Positions 1-8,833 of a DNA stretch of 64,000 nucleotides are shown here, piece by piece (position 1 is the stretch's first letter; each line of letters starts with the position of its first letter). Position numbers and translations under genes: made by a program. The DNA is from Acanthaster planci (lineage: Eukaryota; Echinodermata; Asteroidea; Valvatida; Acanthasteridae). The DNA lies in contig NW_019091393.1 in assembly GCF_001949145.1 (NCBI RefSeq), positions 48,637-112,636 on the forward strand, in the 5' to 3' direction. Under the pieces are notes generated by a model that was not told the origin of the DNA, did no database searches, and saw nothing but the letters and a program-made list of their open reading frames with translations.

Positions 1-30
1 TATATAACTGGTAGAGTTGGTTCATGACAT

Positions 31-36
31 TTTATT
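31..36 (-). promoter_or_regulatory. Polyadenylation signal of TRIR
   Basis: AATAAA on the minus strand, about 240 bp downstream of the TRIR stop. It is the only canonical hexamer between the stop and the window edge. Cleavage would fall at about position 10-20, so the whole 3' UTR is probably inside the window. Confidence 0.6.
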
Positions 37-250
37 GTGATCTCTAAGTCCTTTTAACAACCAACAGGAAGTTCCAATAATGCTTTCCCACTGATCTTTA
101 AGTCCCTGAACGTTTAGATCTGAAGAGCCTGTACTTGAGCTCCGACACCATGCTCCATAAGGTCTGGCAGGGGAAAAAAATGACCATAACAACACTACAA
201 TAACATCATTACTACAAAATAACTACAAAATACTTGAGGCACTTGGTCAG

Positions 251-297
251 TTGACCAATGGCCATGACTCGCTGTCACTTGACCAATGGCCGTGACT
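251..297. repeat. Short tandem duplication across the TRIR stop codon
   Basis: A 19-bp unit at 251-269 recurs at 279-297 with one mismatch (period 28). The copy at 279-297 encodes the last residues (SRPLVK) of TRIR. The other copy sits just past the TGA in the 3' UTR. Confidence 0.8.
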
Positions 298-379
298 TGT
301 CCTCATCACCGCAGACATGGGCTTTGTACTTCTGCACCTCGGCCATGTACTTGGACCACGAGTCTTGTTCTTTGTTTTC
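275..379 (-). other. TRIR: TRIR coding exon 3 (terminal)
   Basis: 34 codons plus TGA at 275-277. The acceptor AG is at 380-381 with a weak pyrimidine tract. The exon encodes the most conserved part of the family, with W196, the YMAEV core and the terminal RPLVK. Intron 2 (380-613) is 234 bp. Confidence 0.9.
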
Positions 380-2062
380 CTGCATTTGAAATCATGCACA
401 CAAAACACAGAACAGTCAGCATCATCCTTTGGAAGGGTTAGTAAAACAGTCAATGAATTCAGCTCCGGTTCTTGCATTCAGATCAAATTTGTACGGCCGT
501 ACAGCCTCGCACCTTACAATGGCTAAGATGTCCCTGTGTGACTGATTACAAAGTAATACCTTGGACTCTGTAGTAAACATGGAGTAACTGCTGGCCACTG
601 GCCTGAGCATTACCTGAGGTTCAGTTTTTCTTTGCTTCTTGACAGCTCCTGTCTTGAGTGCCACTTTTCCGTCTCTCCGTTTGCCAACCTGACAACACAG
701 GCAAATAGTTTCTGTATTTATAGCATGTATTCATGTTTACAGATCCTTTTCAAGCTTGGAAAATTAAGCTCTATGGACCATGGCATCAGTTAGCGGGGCG
801 CCAACCAACTCGCACATTTGCCAACTCAACATAGGTTACTCAACTGTTGAGACAACTTGGCCAGCATTCATGACCAGTGGGACAACACAACCATTTGTGC
901 ATGAAAATGGAAAGACAAGTCATCCGTCGAGACAAGTTGCCCATTGAGACATGGATCCACAGTCGAGTTGTCCTGAGATTGAGTTGGTAAACGGGTGAGC
1001 TGCGTGACATTCAGTTAGTCATAACATTACTCATTAGACTTGATACATGTACTGTGATAGTGATAGTCTGCTGGGCTCTCCAAGCCAAATATAAATTCAT
1101 AAATACATGTACCTGAGTCTCCCTATTCAACCATGTGCCATTTGACTGTGTGTTAACAAGTGATAATGCCCACTGTGCAAACTATGTGCTGGCACCTGGA
1201 TACAAGACAATTTGATCGATTCTGATTGGTCAAGGATCTGTATGCAAGCAGCTCGCCATGCACGTGCCAAGTCCATATAAGCCTAAGATTCTTTTGGACA
1301 ACTTGCACAAGGAACATACCAAGAACAAAATCATTGGAAATCCATCATAATATATTGACTCCTTTTGTCTCCTTGACTGAAAAAGGTAGGCCTACATGCC
1401 TTTTCAGCTTTATGAATGGGAATGCCAGTCGGGCATAAGTTGCATCCATTCTCCTGAGGTGGTTTTAAAAACCACATTTAAGAGCGGCCAAGCACAAATT
1501 TAGGCCTATTCCCTTAATAAAACCTGCTGGGTCATGTTGGCCTACAATCAGGACAATAACCAGAAAGTCTTACATGTGACAAGAGGCTGTATTTTTTCTG
1601 AGCTGGGGTAGAAGAAGCAATAGATTTGCTGCCCTCTGACTTTGTCGAGTGTTCATCTCGAAGAGATAATGCCTGCTCTTCATGACAGTCTTTTATATCT
1701 TTAGTCATGTTGGTGCACGTGAGCATGGCGAGTTCCACGCCTTCTATTTGCGCAGACATGGCAGAGTGTCTATGTAAATGAACGTCTTTAACATTGGCAT
1801 GTTCTGTGCAGTCGGTGACACGTCCAGCCGGATCCTCCGTACCGGAAGATCTGGCCAATTCGTCACTGGACTTCAGTGTCTCTCCCGGATCCTTGTCGTC
1901 GGTCGCCGACATCGACAGTTGTTGACATGACTGACTCCCCACTCCAGCACGTCCAGATCCAGCCGAACCACAACGGAGCTTCTCTTCTTCCATTCTCTTC
2001 TTGAACATCTCCATGAAGCTCCCATCATTCGCAAAGGCATTGACACTCTGTTTTTCCTCCAT
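275..2062 (-). CDS. TRIR: TRIR (C19orf43) orthologue, telomerase RNA component interacting RNase, 3 coding exons
   Basis: Minus-strand join of 2062-1574, 688-614 and 379-275, all phase 0, giving 222 residues plus TGA. Exon 1 carries an N-terminal motif, NAFANDGSFMEMFKKRMEEE (residues 8-27), like the NLFANDGSFLELF block of vertebrate TRIR. Exon 2 starts VGKRRDGKVALKTGAVKKQ (from 164), matching the basic GKRR...LALKTG nuclear-type block. Exon 3 ends DSWSKYMAEVQKYKAH followed by CGDEDKSRPLVK, close to the vertebrate C-terminus. Splice sites seen are CAT|GTAAGA, TTGTCAG|GTT, CAG|GTAATG and AAATGCAG|GAA. In human the protein is reported as an exoribonuclease acting on telomerase RNA; activity here is inferred. 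Residues about 28-155 form a Ser/Thr/Glu-rich, low-similarity segment, so the protein is longer than the human one (about 176 residues). The three exon ends are certain by homology. The start is the first Met, immediately before the conserved block. Confidence 0.9.
614..688 (-). other. TRIR: TRIR coding exon 2
   Basis: A 75-nt exon of 25 codons, VGKRRDG to RKTEPQ. The acceptor AG lies at 689-690 after a pyrimidine-rich tract, and the donor GTAATG follows 614. It is very Lys/Arg-rich and is the likely nuclear localisation and RNA-contact block. Intron 1 (689-1573) is 885 bp. Confidence 0.9.
1574..2062 (-). other. TRIR: TRIR coding exon 1
   Basis: This exon holds 163 codons. It begins MEEKQSVNAFANDGSF and ends KKYSLLSH at a GTAAGA donor (1568-1573). 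Reading past the donor gives 13 further in-frame codons (VRLSGYC...) before a stop. Those are intron sequence, because exon 2 restores VGKRRDG in phase. Confidence 0.88.
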
Positions 2063-2856
2063 TTCGAGAACAACGAATGAAAGAACTACCGTTTAAAATT
2101 ATTTGTTTTTTACTTCGATTCATCCATTTCCAAACATTTCCATCATTCACATTACGTCATGACAATTCGATTCCCCGTAACATTCTTGTAGATTTCCATT
2201 TAACAACGCACGGGCACCCGACTGTTTGTTGAAGCGCCACCAAGTGTGCTATGTTTTCTTAAAATTCTGGAGGGCGCAATTGGTCGGCCGAAACGAGCCC
2301 ATCATGAGCTTAACACTGCTATGATCAGTTGGAACTTGGAAGACAAGTCAAGAAATGACAAACAAAGGAAAGAACTACCTAACTGGAGATGGTGCTTCTC
2401 ATTGAAAGAGACAGGGAGCCAAAAATAAACAAAACCTTTAAAAAAATCAACTTGAAATGAAGTTTTTTTGCACCATTCCTTGGGTTTTCCTTTTCTCCTT
2501 TCCCTTTGTTTTAATGCCTTCTTTCTGGATAGGGGGTGTGGGTAAACGAAAGAAAATATTGGGGAGAGACAATCTTCATCAAGAAGAGGATGCCAATTTT
2601 GGTCCCATCTCTCATCTCCTCCTAGGGTCTTTGCCCATTTTTATAAAAAAGTAACTATGCAACAATGGTGTATTGGCGTTGGACCACAAACACACTTTAT
2701 CAATACTATTCACACTAGTAATTATAGATACAAGGGTTGTCACCTAACAGGAGGGTTATTTTGCCAAGGTTCAATAGACTTTACCGCCTATCAAGTCGTA
2801 GTCTTGATTCAGTGCCTTTGGACTATAGACTTCCTGGGCATTTTTTTTTTAATCGG
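2063..2856. other. 5' flank of TRIR, no gene seen
   Basis: This stretch immediately precedes the TRIR start and should hold its 5' UTR and promoter. I see no clear TATA box and only short chance frames. Fairly AT-rich sequence continues to the family B repeat at 2857. Confidence 0.4.
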
Positions 2857-3050
2857 TATGGGCCCCGAGCGGGGCCAAGAAAGGGTCCGATTTCCTAGCA
2901 ATGGAGTCTCTTTCAGAAAGAACTCCACTTCACAGGTTCACAAACTACATACGTTGCCTATGCGTCTCTACCACAATGAACACTCTCCGCCACCAGAATG
3001 GCTCTTTTCAATCGATGAGGGGGTGCTTCTTCCCAAGGTGGACACCACCA
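2857..3050 (+). repeat. Family B dispersed repeat, copy 1
   Basis: Starts at GGGCCCCGAGCGGGGCCAAG, then a TTTCCTAGCAATGGAG block, a CACAGGTTCACAAACT block, and an ATCGATGAGGGGGTGCTTC block. The same order of blocks recurs at 15897, 16420 (inverted), 23748 (inverted) and 63623. It is non-coding and diverged by point changes. A 166-residue frame crossing it is spurious. Confidence 0.7.
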
Positions 3051-3080
3051 AACGATATTTTCGCATTTTCGATAAAAGGA

Positions 3081-3877
3081 GCACCCTGTTATATCACATT
3101 ATAGTCCAAATACAGGTTCAGCGTCAACGTTCTGAGACAAGTCTAACACCAGCTTGATAAAGCTGCCATTTCGTAATCTTCAAGTTCACAAACATGGCCA
3201 CTTTGGCAAGTGGTCCTTCTTGTTTTCCTCTAGTCACACATTTTTTTTTCTGAACCGGTGCGAGGTAAAGAACCGAGCGATTAAACGAGGCTGTTTTATC
3301 TGCCTTGTGATAACCTTTACAGTATTAGGTTACACGAAGTTGGCTTCAAGCCGGAGAAGAAAACAAAACTTATCAACCGACTTGAGCATCGATATTGTGG
3401 ATGAGCAGGCATTGCACTCTGGAACCTAAATTTGCCCGTTACGATAATCAGCGGTTCTTTGGGTCTATCATTGATGACATGTTTAAAGCAAGCGTTATCG
3501 CATTGTATCACGACCCACGAATGTTTTCATCACGTCTCGGCCCGGACTCTGCCCGGTCCTTAACCGTTGGAGGGGGTCTAGAAACTACCAGAGACGTGCC
3601 TCTTATCTGTTCAAAACCAAGATTGCTGACATCCCGGGTGATGAACCTTCAAGACGTACACGAATAATAATAATTATTATTATTTTTGTCGATGAATAGC
3701 ACTGAAAGCATTTAGGTCCGTTCCTTTCTTGGGTACTTACTATTTTTGTCAGCATCGGAGAAAATCAGAGAGAATCAAGGTCTAACAAACAACCCTACTC
3801 AGATATCATATGCGCACAGAATTCAATGTGCTCCAATAGGCCTACATGTATATGTACATGTTTTTGCGACGTCAGTA
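3081..3877. other. Gene-free stretch with a short TAA/TTA palindrome
   Basis: No coding signal recognised. Around 3664-3686 there is a short (TAA)n/(TTA)n run able to fold back. The sequence just before family A copy 1 contains the TAGGCCTACATGTA word typical of this genome. Confidence 0.35.
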
Positions 3878-4045
3878 AATACGGGCGTTTCACAATAGTG
3901 CGCCTCCAAGAGTTTGCAACGCGTTGGCCAATCACAATGCACGAAACCTGACGACCCAAAGCGCATTTGGAAAGGGTCAGTAGATTTCGCGCGTTGCGAT
4001 CGGCCGATGCGTTGCAAACTCTTAGAGGCGCACTTTTGTGCATCA
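3878..4045. mobile_element. Family A palindromic MITE, copy 1 (right end decayed)
   Basis: Left end AATACGGGCGTTTCACAATA, then GTGCGCCTCCAAGAGTTTGCAACGCG. The same block returns inverted at about 4009-4040 (GCGTTGCAAACTCTTAGAGGC). The outermost right repeat (TTTGTGCATCAACAATATT) is degraded. No coding capacity, so it must rely on a transposase elsewhere if it was ever mobile. Confidence 0.8.
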
Positions 4046-4052
4046 ACAATAT

Positions 4053-5575
4053 TTGAGAGTGTCATCGACTTGTCTTTCATTTCCGTAGTCTCTATGCCTT
4101 TCCATTTGCAGTTTTTCCTTCAAAAAGAAATTATTTTTCTGTTGCTCAATCGCAAATCCATTAGGACATAATACCCTTCATGTTCACATGACTATAAACG
4201 GGGTTGAATTCTACAAGTTCGGGATCGTGAATGATTAACTTCTTGCCTGGCAAATTAGGTAAAATGACACCAGATCCACCAGTGTACGACTCATAACGTG
4301 GCATGCTTACGACCTACATGTACATAACTCTATCATCTATATTGTGCTTGCCTAAGTGTATGAACTTTCCTGGAGAACGTTGACCACAATCTCTTGGAAA
4401 CCGGGTCATAGAGGTCAAAATGGCGTTAGACAATTGTTTGTTCTCTGATCTGATCAGTACAAAAACCGGCATTGTCTCTGTAATGCATGTGTACAGTGTT
4501 CTGACCACCGATGTGTTTCTCTCTACAGCAGCTGTAGTCGAAAGTCCGTTCTGAAAATCCATTTATTTTATGTTGACACACGTCACTCGCAGGGAATTCC
4601 CAAAATCTTCAATTTACTCCTGGGAAAAGACAACTGGATACAAGTAAGGCGAATCAGAAACAGTCCAATTCCACTTAGTTTGAAATGTTAATTTGGAAAA
4701 CAACCATTATATACTTTCAGTTTTAATAAACAAAGTGAAAGTGTAGGCAAAATTCATCAAAACTCGTACACAGTGTATTAAACAAATTATTAAACTGCTG
4801 TTGATAATGATTCACTCATACATTTTTGTAGATGGAGTATTAAAATTGACTTGTAAATTGTTTTACAAACAGCCACCAGTAACAAAGTCAAAGCAGATGT
4901 CTCGATCGATCAACCATACACAAATCGAAGCTTGCAAGTGGGGAAATAGAGACAAATTGCGCAATCTCTTTTTAATATCCCCATTCAGTTCTGGAGCAAT
5001 CTTGGGCCACAGCGAAGTATTTTGGCTGTTTGCCAATAGGATGTTATTTTGTTGAATGCTGCCAATGCTATTCGCATATTTGCACAGTGCACTTCTTGTT
5101 CGCGTGAACCGCTGGCCCCATTCCAACCATAGATAGAGTTGCCAACGTTCAAGATCTTCTTACACGTAAAGACAAATATTTGGGAATAGTTAAGGCTGGC
5201 AACCTTTCCGTAGGCAGCAGCGTAAATCGGTGTTTGAAATGGGGGGGGGGGAGGTGGGGGTCACTTGCCTGGTCATGGACATTTGAAAAGCGGGGGGGGG
5301 AGGCAACACCCATAATTATAGGGCCTACACAATAGAAGGTTCGATGTTCAGGATAAAGATGGACATCTGTAATGTGTATCAAATTCATGCAGTCTTACAT
5401 CAGAATGGCATATTGGGGCTTTTTCAATTGCTTTCCTTTTTTAGTGATATTGCAAACATTTTAATTGTTGGAAAGTCTAGAAAATTCTTCAAAATCCACT
5501 TTAATATTTTTGCTCATCACAAAAAGTGGGGGAATGATTCAGTAGCCCATCCTCCTCTCAAAAAGTGTGTGGGGG
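4053..5575. other. Gene-free stretch downstream of the bZIP gene
   Basis: AT-rich with two G-runs (5239-5268 and 5291-5301) that could form quadruplexes. No coding exon recognised. ATTAAA-type hexamers on the minus strand at 5460-5465 and 5500-5505 are weak candidates for the poly(A) signal of the bZIP gene. Confidence 0.35.
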
Positions 5576-5687
5576 GATTTTTGTTTACCTACGTATGCGC
5601 ACGGGTGTAAATCCAGGGGTGGGGTGGGGGTATCCCCACCCCACCCCTGGATTTACACCCGTGCGCATACGTAGGTAAACAAAAATC
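5576..5687. repeat. Perfect 54-bp inverted repeat with 4-nt loop
   Basis: The left arm 5576-5629 and right arm 5634-5687 are exact reverse complements by my reading. The loop is GTAT. Each arm runs from GATTTTTGTTTACCTACG on the outside to GGGGTGGGGTGGGG at the loop. The inner part resembles the CACGGG...AATCCA ends of the elements at 21843 and 26981. The outer part shows no repeat similarity. It could be a fresh palindrome, a hairpin RNA source, or a fold-back sequencing or assembly artefact. Confidence 0.9.
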
Positions 5688-6382
5688 TCCATTCAAAACT
5701 TCAACTTGACTGGATTCAATATTATTCCGTTCGTTTTCTGTAGCACATTGACTACTTGTAGTGCTTATCCATTGGAACGAGGAAAGAAATTTATCGCTTT
5801 GGTACTATAGAATCTGTATTGTTTAACAAGAACAATGCTATTCGATGGACACTGATTTTTGTCAACAGTTGATTTTCATCAACAATTTGTATATTTTCAT
5901 TTCATGCCCCTTAAGTTAATTTTTTGTTCGAGCGAGAAGGGTTACCGTAATTTTTTTACCGTCTTTCAGAAAACGGCACCCACTGTAATATTTCCTATCG
6001 TCAGACACCCTTCATTTTTAAGTCCTTACTCCCCAATGCCCTGAATCACAATGAAAACAAATTTTTGGGGTAACATGATCAGGAACTTTTAGAGCTCCCA
6101 AAAATCAGCGTCAGGACCCAATGCACACAATGTTTTGCTTTTTATGTAAAATGGCTTGCCGTCAGGTTAAGTATACAAGACTGGTAGCCATCCATCAGCA
6201 AATGCAATTTCTGTTTTTGGTTTTTGTTTTGTTTTGCTTTGTTTTGTTTTTTTTGGAAATTGTCTTGTGAAATGTTGAAGATCCAGCTGTGCACAGAATT
6301 AAGTTCAATAACGTTCGTATAAAGTGCAGCACAACATAGTGTTATAAAAACACATTTATCAAAGTGTGAGCTCATTCGATAG
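5688..6382 (-). other. Probable 3' UTR region of the bZIP gene
   Basis: The stretch directly follows the bZIP stop codon on the minus strand and has no coding signal. It contains a CAAAA-rich tract (TTTTG on plus) at 6211-6255. No AATAAA on the minus strand was found here, so the 3' end of the transcript is not located. Confidence 0.35.
6211..6255. repeat. (TTTTG)n low-complexity tract
   Basis: Irregular run of TTTTTG and TTTTG units on the plus strand, within the presumed 3' UTR of the bZIP gene. Confidence 0.7.
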
Positions 6383-8122
6383 TCATTTCACTGAAATCTT
6401 TTCGGTTGTAGGACCTCCTGCCCTCTTCCTGACAAGCTCCTTCAGTTGAGCCACTTCCCGTTGCAGCACCGACGTCTCACGGCGGAGTTGGTCGTTCTCT
6501 AGCTCCAGGTAGGCTGAGCGAGCGGCTCGGTACTCGATCAGAAGGCGCTTGGCGTCTCGGCACTTCTTGGCAGCCTGGTTGTTGCGTCTCCGCTTGTCCC
6601 AGTACTTCTCCTTCTCTCCCATGAACGACTGGTGGGGGTGTCGCCCGCTGGCTGCCGAGGCACCGTAGGTTGATCCCTCGGCGGCGCCTTTGTTCAGGGC
6701 GGCGAGGGCGTGAGCCGCCTGCACCATCCGCTCGTGGGCGTCACTCAGGGTGAGATCGTCCGAGACTTTGGGCAGGCAGTCACTCTTCGCCGAGAAGTCG
6801 AATAGGCAGTTTGCGTTGAAAGGGGAGGTGTTGCCCTCGCAGGAAGACCCACTGGATGGGGGTGGGGTGTAGCTGTCGAGTGCAAGACGGGTTGCGCGGA
6901 TTTCATCCCCGGTAGTCTTGGCAACAGACGCCGACGGGTCAGCTTCGGGACTGGTAGAGCGCCTAGCTATCTTATGACTCGTCAGGCATTCGGAATCAGC
7001 ATCTGGACCCTGGGCAGCCTCGTCACTCTGCGGGAGAGGTCGCTTCATCTTCCCCCGGAGTTTGTGAGGCAGCTTGGAGAGTTCCACCCCTGGGACGAAA
7101 GCACTGTGCGGGGATGGAGGAGACAACGGTTTCTCTTTGGTCTTGGATGGATCACCCCTGTTCGGTGGAGATGCTGGAGTATGACTGTCGGTCGCAGTGG
7201 CTGACAACTTGCTGGTGGATTCCTCTCTCCTCGGCTCACAGCTCAGGCTGCTTTCTGTTGGCAGCTGCGCCTTTACCTTCTCTTGAAAGAGGACAGGATT
7301 TGCTTGTTTCAGTTCATCTTTCTTTGCAGTCAACACCTGCAGTGTTCTCTGGAGGTGGTCGTGAATTTTGTCCAGGTGCCATGGCTCTCCATTGGAAGAC
7401 GGCGGCTGCAAGGGAGACCAGGAACTTTGGGCAAACGGAGGAATTACAGGCGCGTACGAAACAGGTGGCGGGACACCCACAGATGATAGTGAGGCTGCTG
7501 GAAGGGAGGCCACTATCGAGGTCATGGGGTATGGTCTAAATTGGGAAGTCTGAGTTTCGAAGGCTGATGGCTTCAGGTAATAGGGATCCATTCGGTTGTC
7601 CAGCGCCATCTTGACCTCTTCATTCTTTGGGATGAAATCAGTTGGTTGCTGTGTAACGCCTACGGCACCCTTGATCGCAGACTTTGCTGAGTCTATCTGA
7701 CAAATTTGCTCCTTCATGGCCTGGAGCTCAGCCTTGAGGTTGTCGTTCTCTTCGGCCAGCTTCAGCACCTGCGCCTCCAATACCACGTCGGTCAGGCGGC
7801 GCTTCTGCCGCGACCGCCGGGCTGCGTCGTTGTTCTTCCGCCGGCGGTCCCAGTACCGCATGTCTTTCAACTCCTCCGGGGTGAATTCGCGCTGCTTGCG
7901 GGGGACGATCAGCTCCGGCATGTGGAGCCCAGTCAGGTCCAGGGACTGCCCCGCGGCGCCGGCGGAGACCGTCTGGGTGCCCAGGTAGTGGTCGCTCGGA
8001 TGGACGCGCTGGACGGGCTTGCCCCGGTGACGCTGGACGAAAGCTAGGTTGCTCTGTTGGTCACACGTCTTTGTGGATAGATCCAAGGCGGTAATCTGAG
8101 GTAGAGGAGACACCGCTGCCAT
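6383..8122 (-). CDS. Tandem bZIP transcription factor: NFIL3/E4BP4-type plus PAR-type domain in one protein
   Basis: 579 residues in one coding exon, starting [10 protein letters not shown] start 12 codons further upstream would lie across a splice acceptor and is unlikely. bZIP-1 (about 78-140): the lead-in [16 protein letters not shown] resembles NFIL3. It has NNDAARRSR (N97 to R105) and zipper positions L115, L122, L129 and M136. bZIP-2 (about 502-566): [20 protein letters not shown] resembles HLF/TEF/DBP. It has N514 to R522 and zipper L539, L546, L553 and L560. The first d position is R532, where PAR factors carry Ile. The linker (141-500) is Pro/Ser-rich without a recognised domain. LDLSTK (13-18) resembles a CtBP-docking PxDLSxK motif without the Pro. 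Expected role: a nuclear DNA-binding regulator at TTAYGTAA sites. Vertebrate NFIL3 is also encoded by a single coding exon. Orthology to one named gene is unclear. Confidence 0.95.
   Translation of the reverse strand: MAAVSPLPQITALDLSTKTCDQQSNLAFVQRHRGKPVQRVHPSDHYLGTQTVSAGAAGQSLDLTGLHMPELIVPRKQREFTPEELKDMRYWDRRRKNNDAARRSRQKRRLTDVVLEAQVLKLAEENDNLKAELQAMKEQICQIDSAKSAIKGAVGVTQQPTDFIPKNEEVKMALDNRMDPYYLKPSAFETQTSQFRPYPMTSIVASLPAASLSSVGVPPPVSYAPVIPPFAQSSWSPLQPPSSNGEPWHLDKIHDHLQRTLQVLTAKKDELKQANPVLFQEKVKAQLPTESSLSCEPRREESTSKLSATATDSHTPASPPNRGDPSKTKEKPLSPPSPHSAFVPGVELSKLPHKLRGKMKRPLPQSDEAAQGPDADSECLTSHKIARRSTSPEADPSASVAKTTGDEIRATRLALDSYTPPPSSGSSCEGNTSPFNANCLFDFSAKSDCLPKVSDDLTLSDAHERMVQAAHALAALNKGAAEGSTYGASAASGRHPHQSFMGEKEKYWDKRRRNNQAAKKCRDAKRLLIEYRAARSAYLELENDQLRRETSVLQREVAQLKELVRKRAGGPTTEKISVK
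6422..6620 (-). other. bZIP domain 2 (PAR/HLF type)
   Basis: Residues about 501-566. The KYW-x-(K/R)RR-x-NN-x-AAK-x-(S/C)RDA(K/R)RL signature is that of PAR and related (Giant/CES-2) factors. No proline-and-acid-rich extension is obvious directly before it. The residues just N-terminal are Ala/His/Gly-rich. A Cys (C521) replaces the Ser of NFIL3 and PAR proteins in the DNA-contacting stretch. Confidence 0.9.
7703..7888 (-). other. bZIP domain 1 (NFIL3/E4BP4 type)
   Basis: Residues about 79-140 of the tandem bZIP factor. The basic region has the invariant Asn and Arg at spacing N-x7-R, and the first zipper Leu follows exactly ten residues after the Arg, so it is a canonical register. [11 protein letters not shown] is close to the NATLKAELLSLK zipper of vertebrate NFIL3. 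Confidence 0.92.
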
Positions 8123-8144
8123 ACTGGCTACTTCGATTTCGGTT

Positions 8145-8158
8145 CTGCAAAATAACAA
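8145..8158 (-). promoter_or_regulatory. Splice acceptor ahead of the bZIP coding exon
   Basis: On the minus strand the sequence reads TTGTTATTTTGCAG followed by AACCGAAATCG and then the ATG 22 nt later. The T-rich tract and CAG mark a 3' splice site, so 8123-8144 is 5' UTR and at least one non-coding exon lies further upstream (at higher coordinates). Confidence 0.75.
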
Positions 8159-8656
8159 AAGACATAAGAACTAAGATGTAAGTTCTACATTCACGTCTTC
8201 AGCGCGCCTTGTGCCTGTTCGCCTAAGTTGCAGAGAGTGTTGCATAAATGAGGCACTTTCTCCAGTTCAATGCAAACGGCGTCATCGTAAGGGTTGGTCA
8301 AAAGTTGATATGACTGCGCAAAACTAAAATTGGCGTTGAACGATCCAAGCATCCTTTTTTAACTTCTCTGCTCCTTTTTTTAAGTGTTCGTGGTGGTGTT
8401 TCATAGACATTTTCATTTTCTTATGCATTGTCATTATCATGAGTGACGACTTGAAGCGAGCACAGCCAGGAGGAACCATTCAGTGGCATGAACTGCATGA
8501 TGAAATCCATGATGTATAGCCTCGTGCACGAAAACAAATCCAATTGTCCCTTTAAAAAATCAATACCAATCAAGTCCTCACTGAATCGTACAACAAAGAT
8601 TTTTCGGCTTGTATTCCGTCTTTCCTAACTACAAAACAGACGACCACACCCAATTT
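8159..8656. other. Intron or 5' flank of the bZIP gene, nothing recognised
   Basis: Presumed 5' UTR intron, upstream of the acceptor at 8145. It has no repeats or coding frames of note. Confidence 0.4.
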
Positions 8657-8833
8657 CAATACGGGCGAGTCACAAAAGTGTGCCTCCAAGAGGTTGCAAC
8701 GCGTTGGCCAATCGCAGTGCTCGAAATCTGTCGAACCTTTCCAAACGCGTATTGGGTCGACAGATTTCGCACATTATCCTTACCAGTGCGTTGCAAACTC
8801 TTGGAGGCGCACTACTATGAAACGCCCGTATTG
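8657..8833. mobile_element. Family A palindromic MITE, copy 2 (most complete)
   Basis: Both ends are intact: left CAATACGGGCGAGTCACAAA, right GAAACGCCCGTATTG, so the terminal inverted repeat is CAATACGGGCG. The next block, GCCTCCAAGAG-GTTGCAACGC, is also mirrored, making arms of about 50 bp around a core of about 75 bp. No clear target-site duplication could be assigned by eye. Confidence 0.88.

Noticed and set aside
1532-1573. In-frame extension VRLSGYCPDCRPT of TRIR exon 1
   Set aside because: It begins exactly at a GTAAGA donor. Splicing to 688 restores the conserved VGKRR block in phase.
2657-3157. 166-codon plus-strand frame
   Set aside because: It runs through a family B repeat copy, and other copies of the repeat do not preserve the frame.
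7114-7539. 141-codon plus-strand frame, and other plus frames within 6974-8047
   Set aside because: They are antisense shadows of the bZIP coding exon, whose minus-strand translation has clear domains.
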